Positions 24,420 to 32,401 of a stretch of 50,388 nt of DNA are shown one piece after another. The translations under genes and the position numbers were made by a program. The notes below the pieces were generated by a model, which saw only the letters and a list, made by a program, of their open reading frames with translations, did not search any database and was not told the DNA's origin. Source of the DNA: a virus; the IMG/VR virus record IMGVR_UViG_3300023178_004113, positions 1 through 50,388 of that record; one strand, given 5' to 3'. How positions within the stretch are numbered: the first letter of the stretch is position 1; every line of letters begins with the position of its first letter.

Positions 24420-24448
24420 ATATTATATAATTTTAAAGGTTTAAGCAA
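24420..24448 (-). promoter_or_regulatory. Sigma70-like promoter
   Basis: TTGCTT (24443-24448) and TAATAT (24420-24425), 17 bases apart on the minus strand, directly upstream of the ATG at 24413. The -10 box is very near the start codon, so the leader would be tiny. Confidence 0.4.
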
Positions 24449-24461
24449 TAATTAAATATAG

Positions 24462-24692
24462 TTAGATTGTTTTTAAGTATTGATCTAATTCTCTGTAACC
24501 TCCTATAGCAATACCATCTATTTCTATTTGAGGAAGGGTCTTAGCTTCTGGAAATTTTTTTAATAACTCTTCTTTAGTATAGTCTTTGTCTAAAACAAAT
24601 TCTTTATATTCTAAATTTTTTATAGATAGAATATTCTTGGCTCGTACACAATAATTGCAGTTATTTTTTGAATAAATAATTATATTTTTCAT
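24462..24692 (-). CDS. Glutaredoxin
   Basis: 76 aa, the size of Grx3-type glutaredoxins. The dithiol site is NNCNYCVRAK (CxxC), the cis-Pro motif is TLPQI, and IGGYRELDQYL closes the glutathione site. It reduces disulfides and probably recycles the phage peroxiredoxin or ribonucleotide reductase. It overlaps the oxygenase gene by 4 bases. Confidence 0.88.
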   Translation of the reverse strand: MKNIIIYSKNNCNYCVRAKNILSIKNLEYKEFVLDKDYTKEELLKKFPEAKTLPQIEIDGIAIGGYRELDQYLKTI

Positions 24693-25315
24693 CTTACTGC
24701 CCCAATCATTGAGAATTGAGAGATAGTATACCTACCTTTGTTTTTATCTGTTACTTCTTTCATTTTTACTTCAGTTACTTGGTGTTTCATGTAAGAAGGA
24801 AATATTACTGCTCTATTAGGTACGCATTCTATAACCCCTGCAGTAGTATTATCTTTGTTTATTAAAATTAAATCTCCTCCTTCAAAAGATTTTGGTATGT
24901 CATATAGCCAAGTAAGCATAGTAATTGTAGCAGAGTCAGAGTGCGCTTCATAATAAGCAGCTTCTTCATAATAACTTACTAAACAGTCATGAGCATTGCA
25001 ATCAAAAAGATATGAATAAATGTTATCTTCAGATGCTAACTTTTCTAGAATATTGCTGTGATAGAGATTAATAGAAGATTTTCCTATAAAACTCGTATTA
25101 AATTGTGAAAAAACATCACTAAGAAAAGCAGCCCTATTATTTTTTAAAGGATTTCCCTCTTTATCCTTTGCAGTTCCTGACTTTTCTGGTTCTAAAAGGT
25201 AAGGAGTCATAAATTTACATTCTTCTAAAGCCTTATCATATTCTTCGGGAGAATACCAGTTATCCATAACTAAAGCATAATTACAATCTACTTTTATCTT
25301 TTCTACTATTTTCAT
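24689..25315 (-). CDS. 2OG-Fe(II) oxygenase (prolyl-4-hydroxylase-like)
   Basis: 208 aa. The double-stranded beta-helix iron triad is visible: YYEAHSDSATITML (HxD), VIFPSYMKHQVTEV (distal His), then GRYTISQF with the 2-oxoglutarate-binding Arg. FEGGDLIL between them is typical of P4Hc proteins. The substrate is unknown. The gene is common in marine T4-like phages and here sits among redox genes. Confidence 0.82.
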   Translation of the reverse strand: MKIVEKIKVDCNYALVMDNWYSPEEYDKALEECKFMTPYLLEPEKSGTAKDKEGNPLKNNRAAFLSDVFSQFNTSFIGKSSINLYHSNILEKLASEDNIYSYLFDCNAHDCLVSYYEEAAYYEAHSDSATITMLTWLYDIPKSFEGGDLILINKDNTTAGVIECVPNRAVIFPSYMKHQVTEVKMKEVTDKNKGRYTISQFSMIGAVR

Positions 25316-25485
25316 TTTCTACTTTCTCTATGTATAAATTTTATATCACAATACTTACATACTACAAACCCTTTAAAAGGTACTCTGTAATAAGTAATAG
25401 GATGATCGTTGTTATCTCCAGAACATTTTACAATATCTTCATCTGTATATTCTATACGTTCTTCGTATCCTTCAACTCTATTCAT
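25312..25485 (-). CDS. Small CHCC-type zinc-finger protein
   Basis: 57 aa, overlapping both neighbours (8 and 4 bases). VKCSGDNNDHPITYYRV followed by FVVCKYCDIKFIH gives C..H..CxxC spacing as in the zf-CHCC (NDUFS6-like) family common in alphaproteobacteria. It probably binds zinc. The role in phage is unknown. Confidence 0.65.
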   Translation of the reverse strand: MNRVEGYEERIEYTDEDIVKCSGDNNDHPITYYRVPFKGFVVCKYCDIKFIHRESRK

Positions 25486-25747
25486 TTTTTAAAATACCTT
25501 CAATAAGTTTTTTAGCAGTTTGAATAGAGTTTATATATTCTTCATTTATATAAATTATTGGAAGAGTAAAAAAATTTCTCTTGTATAAAGACTCTACTTC
25601 TTCTAAGGTGACATCGTGTCTAATTTGAGGCCAATTTATATCTTTTACTACATAGTTTTTAAAATCTAAATTTTTTTGTTTACAATATAAGACAAAATCA
25701 TTAGAAGCTATGCAGCTAGGGAGAGAATATACTTTTAATTTTAACAT
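25478..25747 (-). CDS. Glutaredoxin-like protein with single active Cys
   Basis: 89 aa with a thioredoxin-like fold: the start LKVYSLPSCIASND has CxxS instead of CxxC, and FFTLPIIYINEEYI provides the cis-Pro. It would be a monothiol-type relative or a binding protein. It is adjacent to the Prx-like gene with a 7-base overlap. Confidence 0.65.
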   Translation of the reverse strand: MLKLKVYSLPSCIASNDFVLYCKQKNLDFKNYVVKDINWPQIRHDVTLEEVESLYKRNFFTLPIIYINEEYINSIQTAKKLIEGILKNE

Positions 25748-26166
25748 TTTACATTAAAGTCTCGATAAGATATTTTATTATTAAAAATTTCTACTTCTTG
25801 ATATTGAGGTAAATAAGCATTAAAAGTTTTGTCCCACGATAAAAGATTTAAATAGTTACAAAAATCTTTATTTCCGTCAGGGAGCATTTTTATGTTTTTT
25901 ATATTTAAATCAGAGGCCCATTGATTCATAACGAAAGAATCATTTACACAACAACAATAGACATTATCATAATCATAATTCTTTACTTTAGAATCATAAG
26001 ATAAAATAGTATCATTATCTATATAGGCTCCTTTTAAAAAAATAATCAAACTTTTATTATTATTAAATAGGTCATAAGCTGTAGGGGTCAACCAACTACC
26101 TGCTCTTCGTATATAAAAAGTAACATTATTACTTTTTTCTAATAACAAGGGTTTCTTCATGCACAT
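25741..26166 (-). CDS. Degenerate peroxiredoxin-like protein
   Basis: 141 aa. CCCVNDSFVMNQWASDL aligns with CLSVNDSFVMKSWREF of the peroxiredoxin at 14.8-15.3 kb, and MLPDGNKDFCNYL with its FLADSTTAFTEKM. The peroxidatic PGAFTPTC motif is replaced by LKGAYIDNDT, with no Cys or Thr. It is therefore probably not a peroxidase. A second ATG two codons in (26160) is an alternative start. Confidence 0.6.
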   Translation of the reverse strand: MCMKKPLLLEKSNNVTFYIRRAGSWLTPTAYDLFNNNKSLIIFLKGAYIDNDTILSYDSKVKNYDYDNVYCCCVNDSFVMNQWASDLNIKNIKMLPDGNKDFCNYLNLLSWDKTFNAYLPQYQEVEIFNNKISYRDFNVKC

Positions 26167-26626
26167 AATCTCTGCCAGAAAAAAAAGAATATGTTTCTAT
26201 TTTATTAGAAAACTCTTCTAAAAGATCTAAATCTAAAGAAGAAGTAATAATAAGACCTCCGGGCTTGACCTCTTTCAATGCGAGTTTAAAACATTCTTCT
26301 TTATGTAGGTCTTCACTTATAGTTAAAACATCAAAAATACAAGAAGGATACTTTTTTATACTATTTACATAATCTTCTTTATCATAAGTTATTTTTATAT
26401 TATTTATATTTTTAAATGACATAAACTCTTTTATCACATTAAAAGAAGCTAAATTAGACTCTACTAAACATAAAGAATATGCTCTTCGTGCTAACCAGAA
26501 GGTAGAGTCGTCTTGTCCCCAGCTATAAATTAATTTATTTGAGTTTTGTAAATGATCTATAATTAGTTGTTCTACTTCTGAAGGATAAACAGAATAATTA
26601 TAGGTTTTTTCATTTATTTTCTTCAT
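26129..26626 (-). CDS. SAM-methyltransferase-like protein
   Basis: 165 aa. The Rossmann pattern is weak: LCLVESNLASFNVI (after strand 2), FDVLTISEDLH, and LKEVKPGGLIITSS (motif before strand 5). There is no clear glycine-rich loop, so activity is uncertain. It overlaps the fusion gene by 17 bases and the Prx-like gene by 38. Confidence 0.5.
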   Translation of the reverse strand: MKKINEKTYNYSVYPSEVEQLIIDHLQNSNKLIYSWGQDDSTFWLARRAYSLCLVESNLASFNVIKEFMSFKNINNIKITYDKEDYVNSIKKYPSCIFDVLTISEDLHKEECFKLALKEVKPGGLIITSSLDLDLLEEFSNKIETYSFFSGRDYVHEETLVIRKK

Positions 26627-27407
26627 TAATTATTTTCCTTCGCTCAATATCTGATTCTATACAAGTATTTCCATATTGTACTTCAAGTATGTGAGCGTCA
26701 GAACTACCAGTATTAGTAGTTAAATGCCAAGTATTAGAAGGTATTACAAAACTAGTATTTTCTTCTAATATTTGAATTTGCCATTGACCGTTGGGATATT
26801 CTAATTCTATCTGTACAGAACCTTCTAAAATATACCAATGTTCTGATCTATGTATGTGTTTTTGGTCGGATAAACTACACCCCGGCTTGATAACAAGTTC
26901 TTTTATTTTTTGACCTATTCTAGGTTGTTTGTCATCTAATACTCTCCAGTAGCCCCAGTCTCTAATTGTTTTATCAGTCTTCCAATTATCTAATATCCAG
27001 GAAGAGCTATTAAGTTTATTATCTCCCCCTACTCCCCACTTAAATTTGACCCAAGGGGTTTTACCATAAATTTTCTCTTCAGGAGTATTTCCTTGATTTC
27101 GATCTCCTCCGTTGGCAAAAATAATACTATTATCATGGGTCATGTTTAAGGTTTTGTGTATAGCATTATTAGCAGTATCGTCATCGTCATTAAAACTAAT
27201 GACCCTACTTACAAAACTTAAATTTTCTAATATTTCTTTTCTTTCCTCCCAAGACATAAATGGTTTGCCTTTTTTTCTAGACAACCATTTATCGCTATTA
27301 AGACCTACCACTAAATTAGTTCCTAATTTTTTAGCTGCTTTTAGATATGCTATGTGTCCAGAGTGTAAGGGATCAAAACCTCCAGTAACTAATACTATAT
27401 CAGCCAT
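26610..27407 (-). CDS. Nucleotidyltransferase-cupin fusion for sugar nucleotides
   Basis: 265 aa. Residues 1-~140 form an RfaE/TagD-like nucleotidyltransferase (TGGFDPLHSGH, then MSWEERKEIL). Residues ~165-255 form a cupin like the C-terminal part of mannose-1-P guanylyltransferases (HIHRSEHWYILEGSVQIEL; VIPSNTWHLTTN). The fusion suggests activation and isomerisation or epimerisation of a phosphorylated sugar by one polypeptide. This arrangement is unusual. Confidence 0.75.
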   Translation of the reverse strand: MADIVLVTGGFDPLHSGHIAYLKAAKKLGTNLVVGLNSDKWLSRKKGKPFMSWEERKEILENLSFVSRVISFNDDDDTANNAIHKTLNMTHDNSIIFANGGDRNQGNTPEEKIYGKTPWVKFKWGVGGDNKLNSSSWILDNWKTDKTIRDWGYWRVLDDKQPRIGQKIKELVIKPGCSLSDQKHIHRSEHWYILEGSVQIELEYPNGQWQIQILEENTSFVIPSNTWHLTTNTGSSDAHILEVQYGNTCIESDIERRKIINEENK

Positions 27408-27410
27408 GAA

Positions 27411-27680
27411 TTATCCTTTACAAATATCTAGTATATTTCTAATTTGCATTTCTTTTTCATCAAGCTGTTCTTGATTTTGTTTATGTAGTACTGTAGCAGC
27501 TGCTCTAACAGCAGTAGATTGTAATCCATATTCGTCTTTTAGGTGTTTTACTCTTTTATTTATTTCTTCTCTGGAACTTTCTATAGCTCCTAAAAAAGAT
27601 ACAATAATATCTATTTGTTCTGCTACATCTTCTGGATCAATAGCTTTAATAACTTTATTTGTTTCATCACTTTTAGGCAT
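27411..27680 (-). CDS. Coiled-coil hypothetical protein
   Basis: 89 aa, helical, with heptad-like REEINKRVKHLKDEYG and QEQLDEKEMQIRNIL. The helix-turn spacing loosely recalls GapR-type (DUF2312) DNA-binding proteins of alphaproteobacteria, but the match is weak. Confidence 0.65.
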   Translation of the reverse strand: MPKSDETNKVIKAIDPEDVAEQIDIIVSFLGAIESSREEINKRVKHLKDEYGLQSTAVRAAATVLHKQNQEQLDEKEMQIRNILDICKG

Positions 27681-27690
27681 GATTTTTTCC

Positions 27691-28086
27691 TTATTTTGCA
27701 GGTTTATACACTATTTTTGCTAGTTTAAAAAGAAAAATACCTATTTTTCTTCTAATTCTATGAGATAACTTATTGTTTTTAGTATTTATAAAAGAAATTA
27801 GTTCTCCTATAAACATTCTAACATCTAAAAGAGTTACATTACTATCTATGTATATATAAACATATTTACCTTTTATAATAGGTTTATATTTTTTAGTTTT
27901 TATATGTTTAAACATAGTTATTAAGTTGTCAGGAGCGTGTATTTTTAAATGAGTCCAACTTTCTCCAGACAGCTGCTCTATTTGAAATTTTCCTAGCTTT
28001 TCTAAATTTCGTACTAAATTTCTAGCAACTATTTCTCGATCTATTTCTTTAGGTTCTTCTATATTTCTAAATATATACTTATTCAT
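27691..28086 (-). CDS. Hypothetical basic protein
   Basis: 131 aa from the ATG at 28086, chosen for the AAGGAT site and because the upstream gene ends at 28097. A basic C-terminus (HRIRRKIGIFLFKLAKIVYK) may be membrane-associated. SGESWTHLKIHAPDN and YVYIYIDSNVTLLDV are beta-like. No family recognised. Confidence 0.65.
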   Translation of the reverse strand: MNKYIFRNIEEPKEIDREIVARNLVRNLEKLGKFQIEQLSGESWTHLKIHAPDNLITMFKHIKTKKYKPIIKGKYVYIYIDSNVTLLDVRMFIGELISFINTKNNKLSHRIRRKIGIFLFKLAKIVYKPAK

Positions 28087-28096
28087 AGATTTATCC

Positions 28097-28369
28097 TTAA
28101 AGATCATTATCGTGAATATATAGTTGAAGTAGGGCATAATGAAGAATTTTCATTAAATCTTTTCTAGCATCTTCTGCAGTACCTTTTTTTCCATATCTAT
28201 TAGAATATTTATCTATACTGCCCATACAAAAACCAGTTCCGTGTCCTCTACTCATAATAACTTCTGTAGATTGAAAACCCCCATTAGAATAATGTTGGTC
28301 ATAAGTAGAATCTACATAGTTTCTAAATTCTTCTATATATAAGTCTTCATTAAATTTATAGTCAATCAT
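28097..28369 (-). CDS. DUF3310-like phage protein
   Basis: 90 aa. The pattern TYDQHYSNGGFQSTE, GHGTGFCMGSIDKYSNRYGKK and DLMKILHYALLQLYI matches the small DUF3310-type proteins found widely in phages. Function is unknown. Its stop overlaps nothing; its start overlaps the UvdE stop by 1 base. Confidence 0.7.
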   Translation of the reverse strand: MIDYKFNEDLYIEEFRNYVDSTYDQHYSNGGFQSTEVIMSRGHGTGFCMGSIDKYSNRYGKKGTAEDARKDLMKILHYALLQLYIHDNDL

Positions 28370-29436
28370 TATAATGCAACTAGAGGCTCCCCTGCTAGCT
28401 CCTCTTCTTCTTTAATAAAATTGTAAAAACCAAGTACTGCAACTTCTTTGTGTTTTGCTTCAATATCAAAATCTGCGTATTGAAGCATAGGAACATGATT
28501 AGCCATAAGTTCTTCATCCCAAAAAACCTCGGAGTGCGCATTTGGTTTCATCCAATAATCTGGATTTTCAATAGGAAAAGATTGAGAAACGTGAAACAAA
28601 GGCCTAACTCCTTTCCAAGATTTTACTGCTTCAATAAAATATTCGTGAGTATAAGTAATATGTTCTATTTCTCTTATTTTTCTATTAACTGTCTTATCGC
28701 CTAAAAATACTTTTTCAGTTTCTTTCATTCTGTGACAAGCATAGTGGTGTGTGTCAAGACAACATCTAATAGGAATTATTTTAGATAATTCAATAGTGTG
28801 TTCAATATCGTATCCGTTTGGTTTATCTTCATTTTCTACTGTTAAACACTGTTGTGCATAGTCAGAAAGATAGGGAAAGTTAGTTGCAAACCGTTTAATA
28901 CCGTCTGAGTGTTTTCCTCCATAAAGACCTTGTAAATGAATATTCATTACAAAATCTTTAGCAGGAAGATTCATTAAACTTCCGTACAACGCATGATATT
29001 CTAAATCTTTAATAGAATTTTCAACTACTTCTGCTTTGTTAGAGGCTAATACTGTATATTGCCCTGGGTGAACACTTAGACGTACTTCATGCTTTTTAGC
29101 TAGGTTACCACATTCTTGTAAGATTGCACATATATCATCCCAAATTTCTTCATACCAAGGCTTAGTAAAATCTAAAGTATAACAAGGAAACAGCTCAGAA
29201 GAAATTCTCCAAGCTCTTAAGTTTTTAGGTTGGGTAGGAAAATAATTTTTTAATACAGATAAAAGCTGCATACAGTTAAATATAGCTTTTTGTTGTACTC
29301 TTTCTTTACCCCCTTCTTTAAGAGCGTAGGTTTTAGTAGTAGTTCCAAAGTTATAAGCTTTAGCTTTGTTTTTATCGTGAAATTGACAACACTGAGCAAT
29401 TCGCCAATCTTGGCTAGTTTGATTAAAGTATTCCAT
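28369..29436 (-). CDS. uvsE: UV-damage endonuclease UvdE
   Basis: 355 aa from the ATG at 29436 (AGGA site 7 bases ahead). It is a TIM-barrel enzyme of the UVDE family: LRAWRISSELFPCYTLDF, RLSVHPGQYTVLASN, and TVENEDKPNGYDIEHT with RCCLDTHHYACH provide the metal His/Glu residues. It nicks DNA 5' of UV photoproducts and abasic sites, suited to a surface-ocean phage. It has a consensus promoter. Confidence 0.88.
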   Translation of the reverse strand: MEYFNQTSQDWRIAQCCQFHDKNKAKAYNFGTTTKTYALKEGGKERVQQKAIFNCMQLLSVLKNYFPTQPKNLRAWRISSELFPCYTLDFTKPWYEEIWDDICAILQECGNLAKKHEVRLSVHPGQYTVLASNKAEVVENSIKDLEYHALYGSLMNLPAKDFVMNIHLQGLYGGKHSDGIKRFATNFPYLSDYAQQCLTVENEDKPNGYDIEHTIELSKIIPIRCCLDTHHYACHRMKETEKVFLGDKTVNRKIREIEHITYTHEYFIEAVKSWKGVRPLFHVSQSFPIENPDYWMKPNAHSEVFWDEELMANHVPMLQYADFDIEAKHKEVAVLGFYNFIKEEEELAGEPLVAL

Positions 29437-29461
29437 AGTTTTTCCTATATAATTATACTTT

Positions 29462-29490
29462 ATATTACTAAATAAGTAAGTATATGTCAA
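29462..29490 (-). promoter_or_regulatory. Consensus sigma70-like promoter for uvdE
   Basis: A perfect TTGACA (29485-29490) and TAATAT (29462-29467), 17 bases apart on the minus strand, 26 bases ahead of the ATG. Confidence 0.68.
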
Positions 29491-29500
29491 ACTAATTGTG

Positions 29501-29854
29501 TCATTGAGAATCTCCAGGAGACACTCTATAATTGTCTTCTACGCTATCAGGAGTACTAACTTCTAATATAGTTCCTTCTTTTATACATTCTAGTTGGTGA
29601 GGACTACAAGGTTCATTATGCCAAGTATCTCCTTGTTTTAAATGGTTGCTTATCTTAGAAGCATCAAAAGTATTTAACCAGTGAACAATAAACTCTCCTT
29701 CTAAAACATACCAACTTTCTTCTTTCTCTTTATGAAAGTGCATAGAAAACTTTGCACCCTCATTAAATTTCATTAATTTACCGCAATACTTATCGTTAGT
29801 AGCCCAAATAAGTTCGTGTCCCCATCCTTTTTTTACAAAACCTTCAAGTCTCAT
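29501..29854 (-). CDS. Cupin, mannose-6-P isomerase-like
   Basis: 117 aa, single cupin domain: KGWGHELIWA, then FSMHFHKEKEESWYVLEG (metal His pair and Glu) and WHNEPCSPHQLE (second motif). It is similar to the cupin of the fusion at 26.6-27.4 kb. It overlaps the HldE-like kinase by 11 bases, so it probably acts on the same sugar phosphate. Confidence 0.75.
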   Translation of the reverse strand: MRLEGFVKKGWGHELIWATNDKYCGKLMKFNEGAKFSMHFHKEKEESWYVLEGEFIVHWLNTFDASKISNHLKQGDTWHNEPCSPHQLECIKEGTILEVSTPDSVEDNYRVSPGDSQ

Positions 29855-30641
29855 TTAATGCTCTTTCTATGTCTGTTTTAGTTATTACATATGTTCCAAA
29901 ATGTTCTACAGAATAAGAAGCTAATTTATTAGCTAAGTCTATAGAATCGTGAATAGATTTATAAGTGTTAAAAATAGCTAAGGCAGCTAAAAATACGTCT
30001 CCTGCTCCTGTAACATCGTGTACTTGTACAGACTTAGGTTTTGAATGAACTCCTTCACAAAAAGATCCTTCAGAACCTAGAGTTACTATTTTAGTAGCTG
30101 TTATAGGTAAATTATAGCTTTGATTATCTTCTTCTTCGTTTATTTTTATAATAGAAAAAGGAAAACAACTTAAATCTTCTTTTTTACTGTCTACATATAC
30201 TTTATATTTAAATTTTTCACAAATTATTTTAGCAGCTTCTGGGGAAATTAAACCTTTACAGTAGTCAGAAATAATTACAGCATCAAAATCATTATTATTT
30301 ATAATCTCTAATTGTTCTTCAGTTAAATGAGCTACCGAATCGTTTATATCTTCTCTTAATAATTGTTGATTTGATTTATTATCTATAAAACGTCTTTTAA
30401 TTATAATATCAGTATTAGTTAATAAAGTTATAGAATTGTTTCCACAAAAAGATTCTACGTTCTTTTTAACATTAGCCGCCATTCCTTCTACGCTAAAACT
30501 AGAAGAATAGTTTATTATAGGTACGGGAGCTTCTGGCGATATTCTTTTAACACTACCTAGTCTGTACTCATCTTTACAAGACTCGCCTATTATTAATATT
30601 TTTAATGACGTCAGTTGTTGAGTATCTAATGTCTCTCTCAT
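29844..30641 (-). CDS. PfkB-type sugar kinase (HldE N-domain-like)
   Basis: 265 aa; the kinase half of bifunctional HldE is ~310. Hallmarks: SVKRISPEAPVPI near the N-terminus, GMAANVKKN (substrate GG-like motif), and DVTGAGDVFLAALA with the catalytic Asp near the end. It would phosphorylate heptose-7-P or a related sugar at C1. The start overlaps the adenylyltransferase gene by 68 bases. No nearer start is available without losing the fold. Confidence 0.8.
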   Translation of the reverse strand: MRETLDTQQLTSLKILIIGESCKDEYRLGSVKRISPEAPVPIINYSSSFSVEGMAANVKKNVESFCGNNSITLLTNTDIIIKRRFIDNKSNQQLLREDINDSVAHLTEEQLEIINNNDFDAVIISDYCKGLISPEAAKIICEKFKYKVYVDSKKEDLSCFPFSIIKINEEEDNQSYNLPITATKIVTLGSEGSFCEGVHSKPKSVQVHDVTGAGDVFLAALAIFNTYKSIHDSIDLANKLASYSVEHFGTYVITKTDIERALNET

Positions 30642-30981
30642 AAAATATAACTTTCTTTACAAAATCTTCACCTACAATATTTTTATGCTTATATTCTTCT
30701 CCTATAACTAGTAAATCCGCATTAAAAACTTCGAATATAGAACATAATTCTTCATCAGAATCAAAAGGTAAAACTGCTGACACAGGTTTTAAAGCACTTA
30801 CAATTTTAGAGCGCACTGCTAAACTATTTATAGGTCTATCAGCACCCTTATTTTGTTTAACTCTTTCATCAGTATCTAGACATACAAATAATCTATCTCC
30901 TAAACTAGAAGCATAATTAAGTAAATCTATATGTCCTGGGTGTAATATATCATAACACCCATTAGTGAAAACTGTTATCAA
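30574..30981 (-). CDS. HldE C-domain-like adenylyltransferase
   Basis: 135 aa. The nucleotidyltransferase motif FTNGCYDILHPGHIDLL is followed by KGADRPINSLAVRSKI and LVIGEEYKHKNIVG. Together with the next gene it reconstitutes HldE, split and in inverted order (adenylyltransferase first). The product would be an ADP- or CDP-activated heptose for LPS. Confidence 0.8.
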   Translation of the reverse strand: MITVFTNGCYDILHPGHIDLLNYASSLGDRLFVCLDTDERVKQNKGADRPINSLAVRSKIVSALKPVSAVLPFDSDEELCSIFEVFNADLLVIGEEYKHKNIVGEDFVKKVIFYERDIRYSTTDVIKNINNRRVL

Positions 30982-31375
30982 TAAAAAACCCGTAAGATTT
31001 ATAATTTATAGTTAATTCAGTATTGATTACTATAGTTTCTTTAGTAATGATTAGATCATTCATAGTATCATAGTTTAAATTAGGAAAATAAGAGTGGTTT
31101 AAATAAAATCTAAAATCCATAAAATTGTAGCCTATAGTAGGAATAGAAACTCCTGTTGGTGTTCTTTTAAATCTTTTTAAATATTCTGCTTGAACAATTT
31201 TATCTAATCTTTTTAGAATACTAAAATCTAAAGTAGTCCATTCTAAGGCGGAAAAAATTACTGTATTTTTTGGTATCTCTCTTAGAGCAAAAACACCTAC
31301 ACCGTGAATCGGTGAAGGTGCTAGAGTACAGAAAGCACTATTAAATGCTTCTAATGTTAAATGAGAAGTAGACAT
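30962..31375 (-). CDS. SET-domain protein
   Basis: 137 aa, the size of a minimal SET domain. SPIHGVGVFALREIPKNTV is the SET-N region, FYLNHSYFPNLNYD corresponds to the NHSxxPN motif, and ELTINYKSYG to the ExxxDY-like motif with Asn for Asp. SET proteins methylate lysines. The target is unknown (host or phage protein). It overlaps the adenylyltransferase by 20 bases. Confidence 0.72.
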   Translation of the reverse strand: MSTSHLTLEAFNSAFCTLAPSPIHGVGVFALREIPKNTVIFSALEWTTLDFSILKRLDKIVQAEYLKRFKRTPTGVSIPTIGYNFMDFRFYLNHSYFPNLNYDTMNDLIITKETIVINTELTINYKSYGFFIDNSFH

Positions 31376-31377
31376 TT

Positions 31378-31962
31378 TTACATATTTATTTCAATTATTT
31401 TATCTGAAGCAGCTATTTCATGAATCTTAGTCATATGAATTTGTTCAATATAAAAATGTTCTTTAACTAAATTCATTTCTTCTGCTAAATTAAGAATCAT
31501 CATTGCATAATGCTGTGCTTTATTAACGGCATCATCATCCGCAGCTCCCATAGCAATAATTTGTTTTTCTACTTTGAAAAATAAATCATGTAACATAGCA
31601 GCTTCTACAATTAAATGAATCATATCTGTTTTATCTTTTATTTCAGAATATAATTCTTGAGCTGCAGGACACATATCAAAGTGTTTAGTTAAATATTCTC
31701 CAACTTGTACTTGATTATCAGAAGTGTCATGTACTTTAGAGACAGTATCGTCTGTATGCAAACTTGCAGACTCCATATGAATTAAATAGTCTCTTGAACT
31801 ATTCATATAAGCAGAACACAGAGCTAATTTATTAGTCCACCAAGTAGGTAAAGACATTTCTGCTTCTAAGGGTAGCGCGGATAGAATTTCTTGAGCGTCT
31901 TCAATAATTACATTACACATTTTACGAGAAGATGCTACGTCTGAATGTCCATCTTTTTTCAT
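31378..31962 (-). CDS. Conserved phage protein, possibly structural
   Basis: 194 aa. The N-terminus (DGHSDVASSRKMCNVIIEDA, SLPTWWTNKLALCSAYMN) resembles a protein seen in marine T4-like phages, sometimes reported with virions. The C-terminal half is helical. Function unknown. Confidence 0.68.
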   Translation of the reverse strand: MKKDGHSDVASSRKMCNVIIEDAQEILSALPLEAEMSLPTWWTNKLALCSAYMNSSRDYLIHMESASLHTDDTVSKVHDTSDNQVQVGEYLTKHFDMCPAAQELYSEIKDKTDMIHLIVEAAMLHDLFFKVEKQIIAMGAADDDAVNKAQHYAMMILNLAEEMNLVKEHFYIEQIHMTKIHEIAASDKIIEINM

Positions 31963-32318
31963 TTTCTTGGACCTCCTTTTTTAGGTGACTTTTTAGATCC
32001 TCCAGGACCTGCCCATAACTCTTTTCTTGCCCAGTAGTTAGCAGAAAATTTATCATCTTTAGTTAATTTTCCAGACTTATCTCTAATTCCGGCACTTCTT
32101 TGTAAATAATTTTTACGTGCTTCTTCTGAGTAGTTATGTCCATAATCTTTATGGCCAAACTTAACTACTTTTATTTCATCGCCTTTTTTTGCCAACACAA
32201 CTTGTTTATGTTTAGAGCTAGAAGTATTTCTTTTTGGCTTGTTAAATCCAGGATAAGTTTCACCTCTATATTCTATTTTTCCACTAGGTAGTCTTCTAGC
32301 GTCTTTTGTTTTTGCCAT
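31959..32318 (-). CDS. Conserved basic phage protein
   Basis: 119 aa, basic. ARRLPSGKIEYRGETYPGFN, VVKFGHKDYGHNYSEEA and DKFSANYWARKELWAGPGG look like a compact conserved domain, with a Lys/Gly-rich tail. Such proteins occur across marine phages next to other small basic genes. Role unknown. It overlaps its neighbour by 4 bases (ATGA). Confidence 0.7.
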   Translation of the reverse strand: MAKTKDARRLPSGKIEYRGETYPGFNKPKRNTSSSKHKQVVLAKKGDEIKVVKFGHKDYGHNYSEEARKNYLQRSAGIRDKSGKLTKDDKFSANYWARKELWAGPGGSKKSPKKGGPRK

Positions 32319-32401
32319 GATTATCTCCTTATCTTATCATAAATTAACTCAAATACCAAGATAATAATTAATTTTTTAAACACTACTTAGTACAAACTTT
32401 A

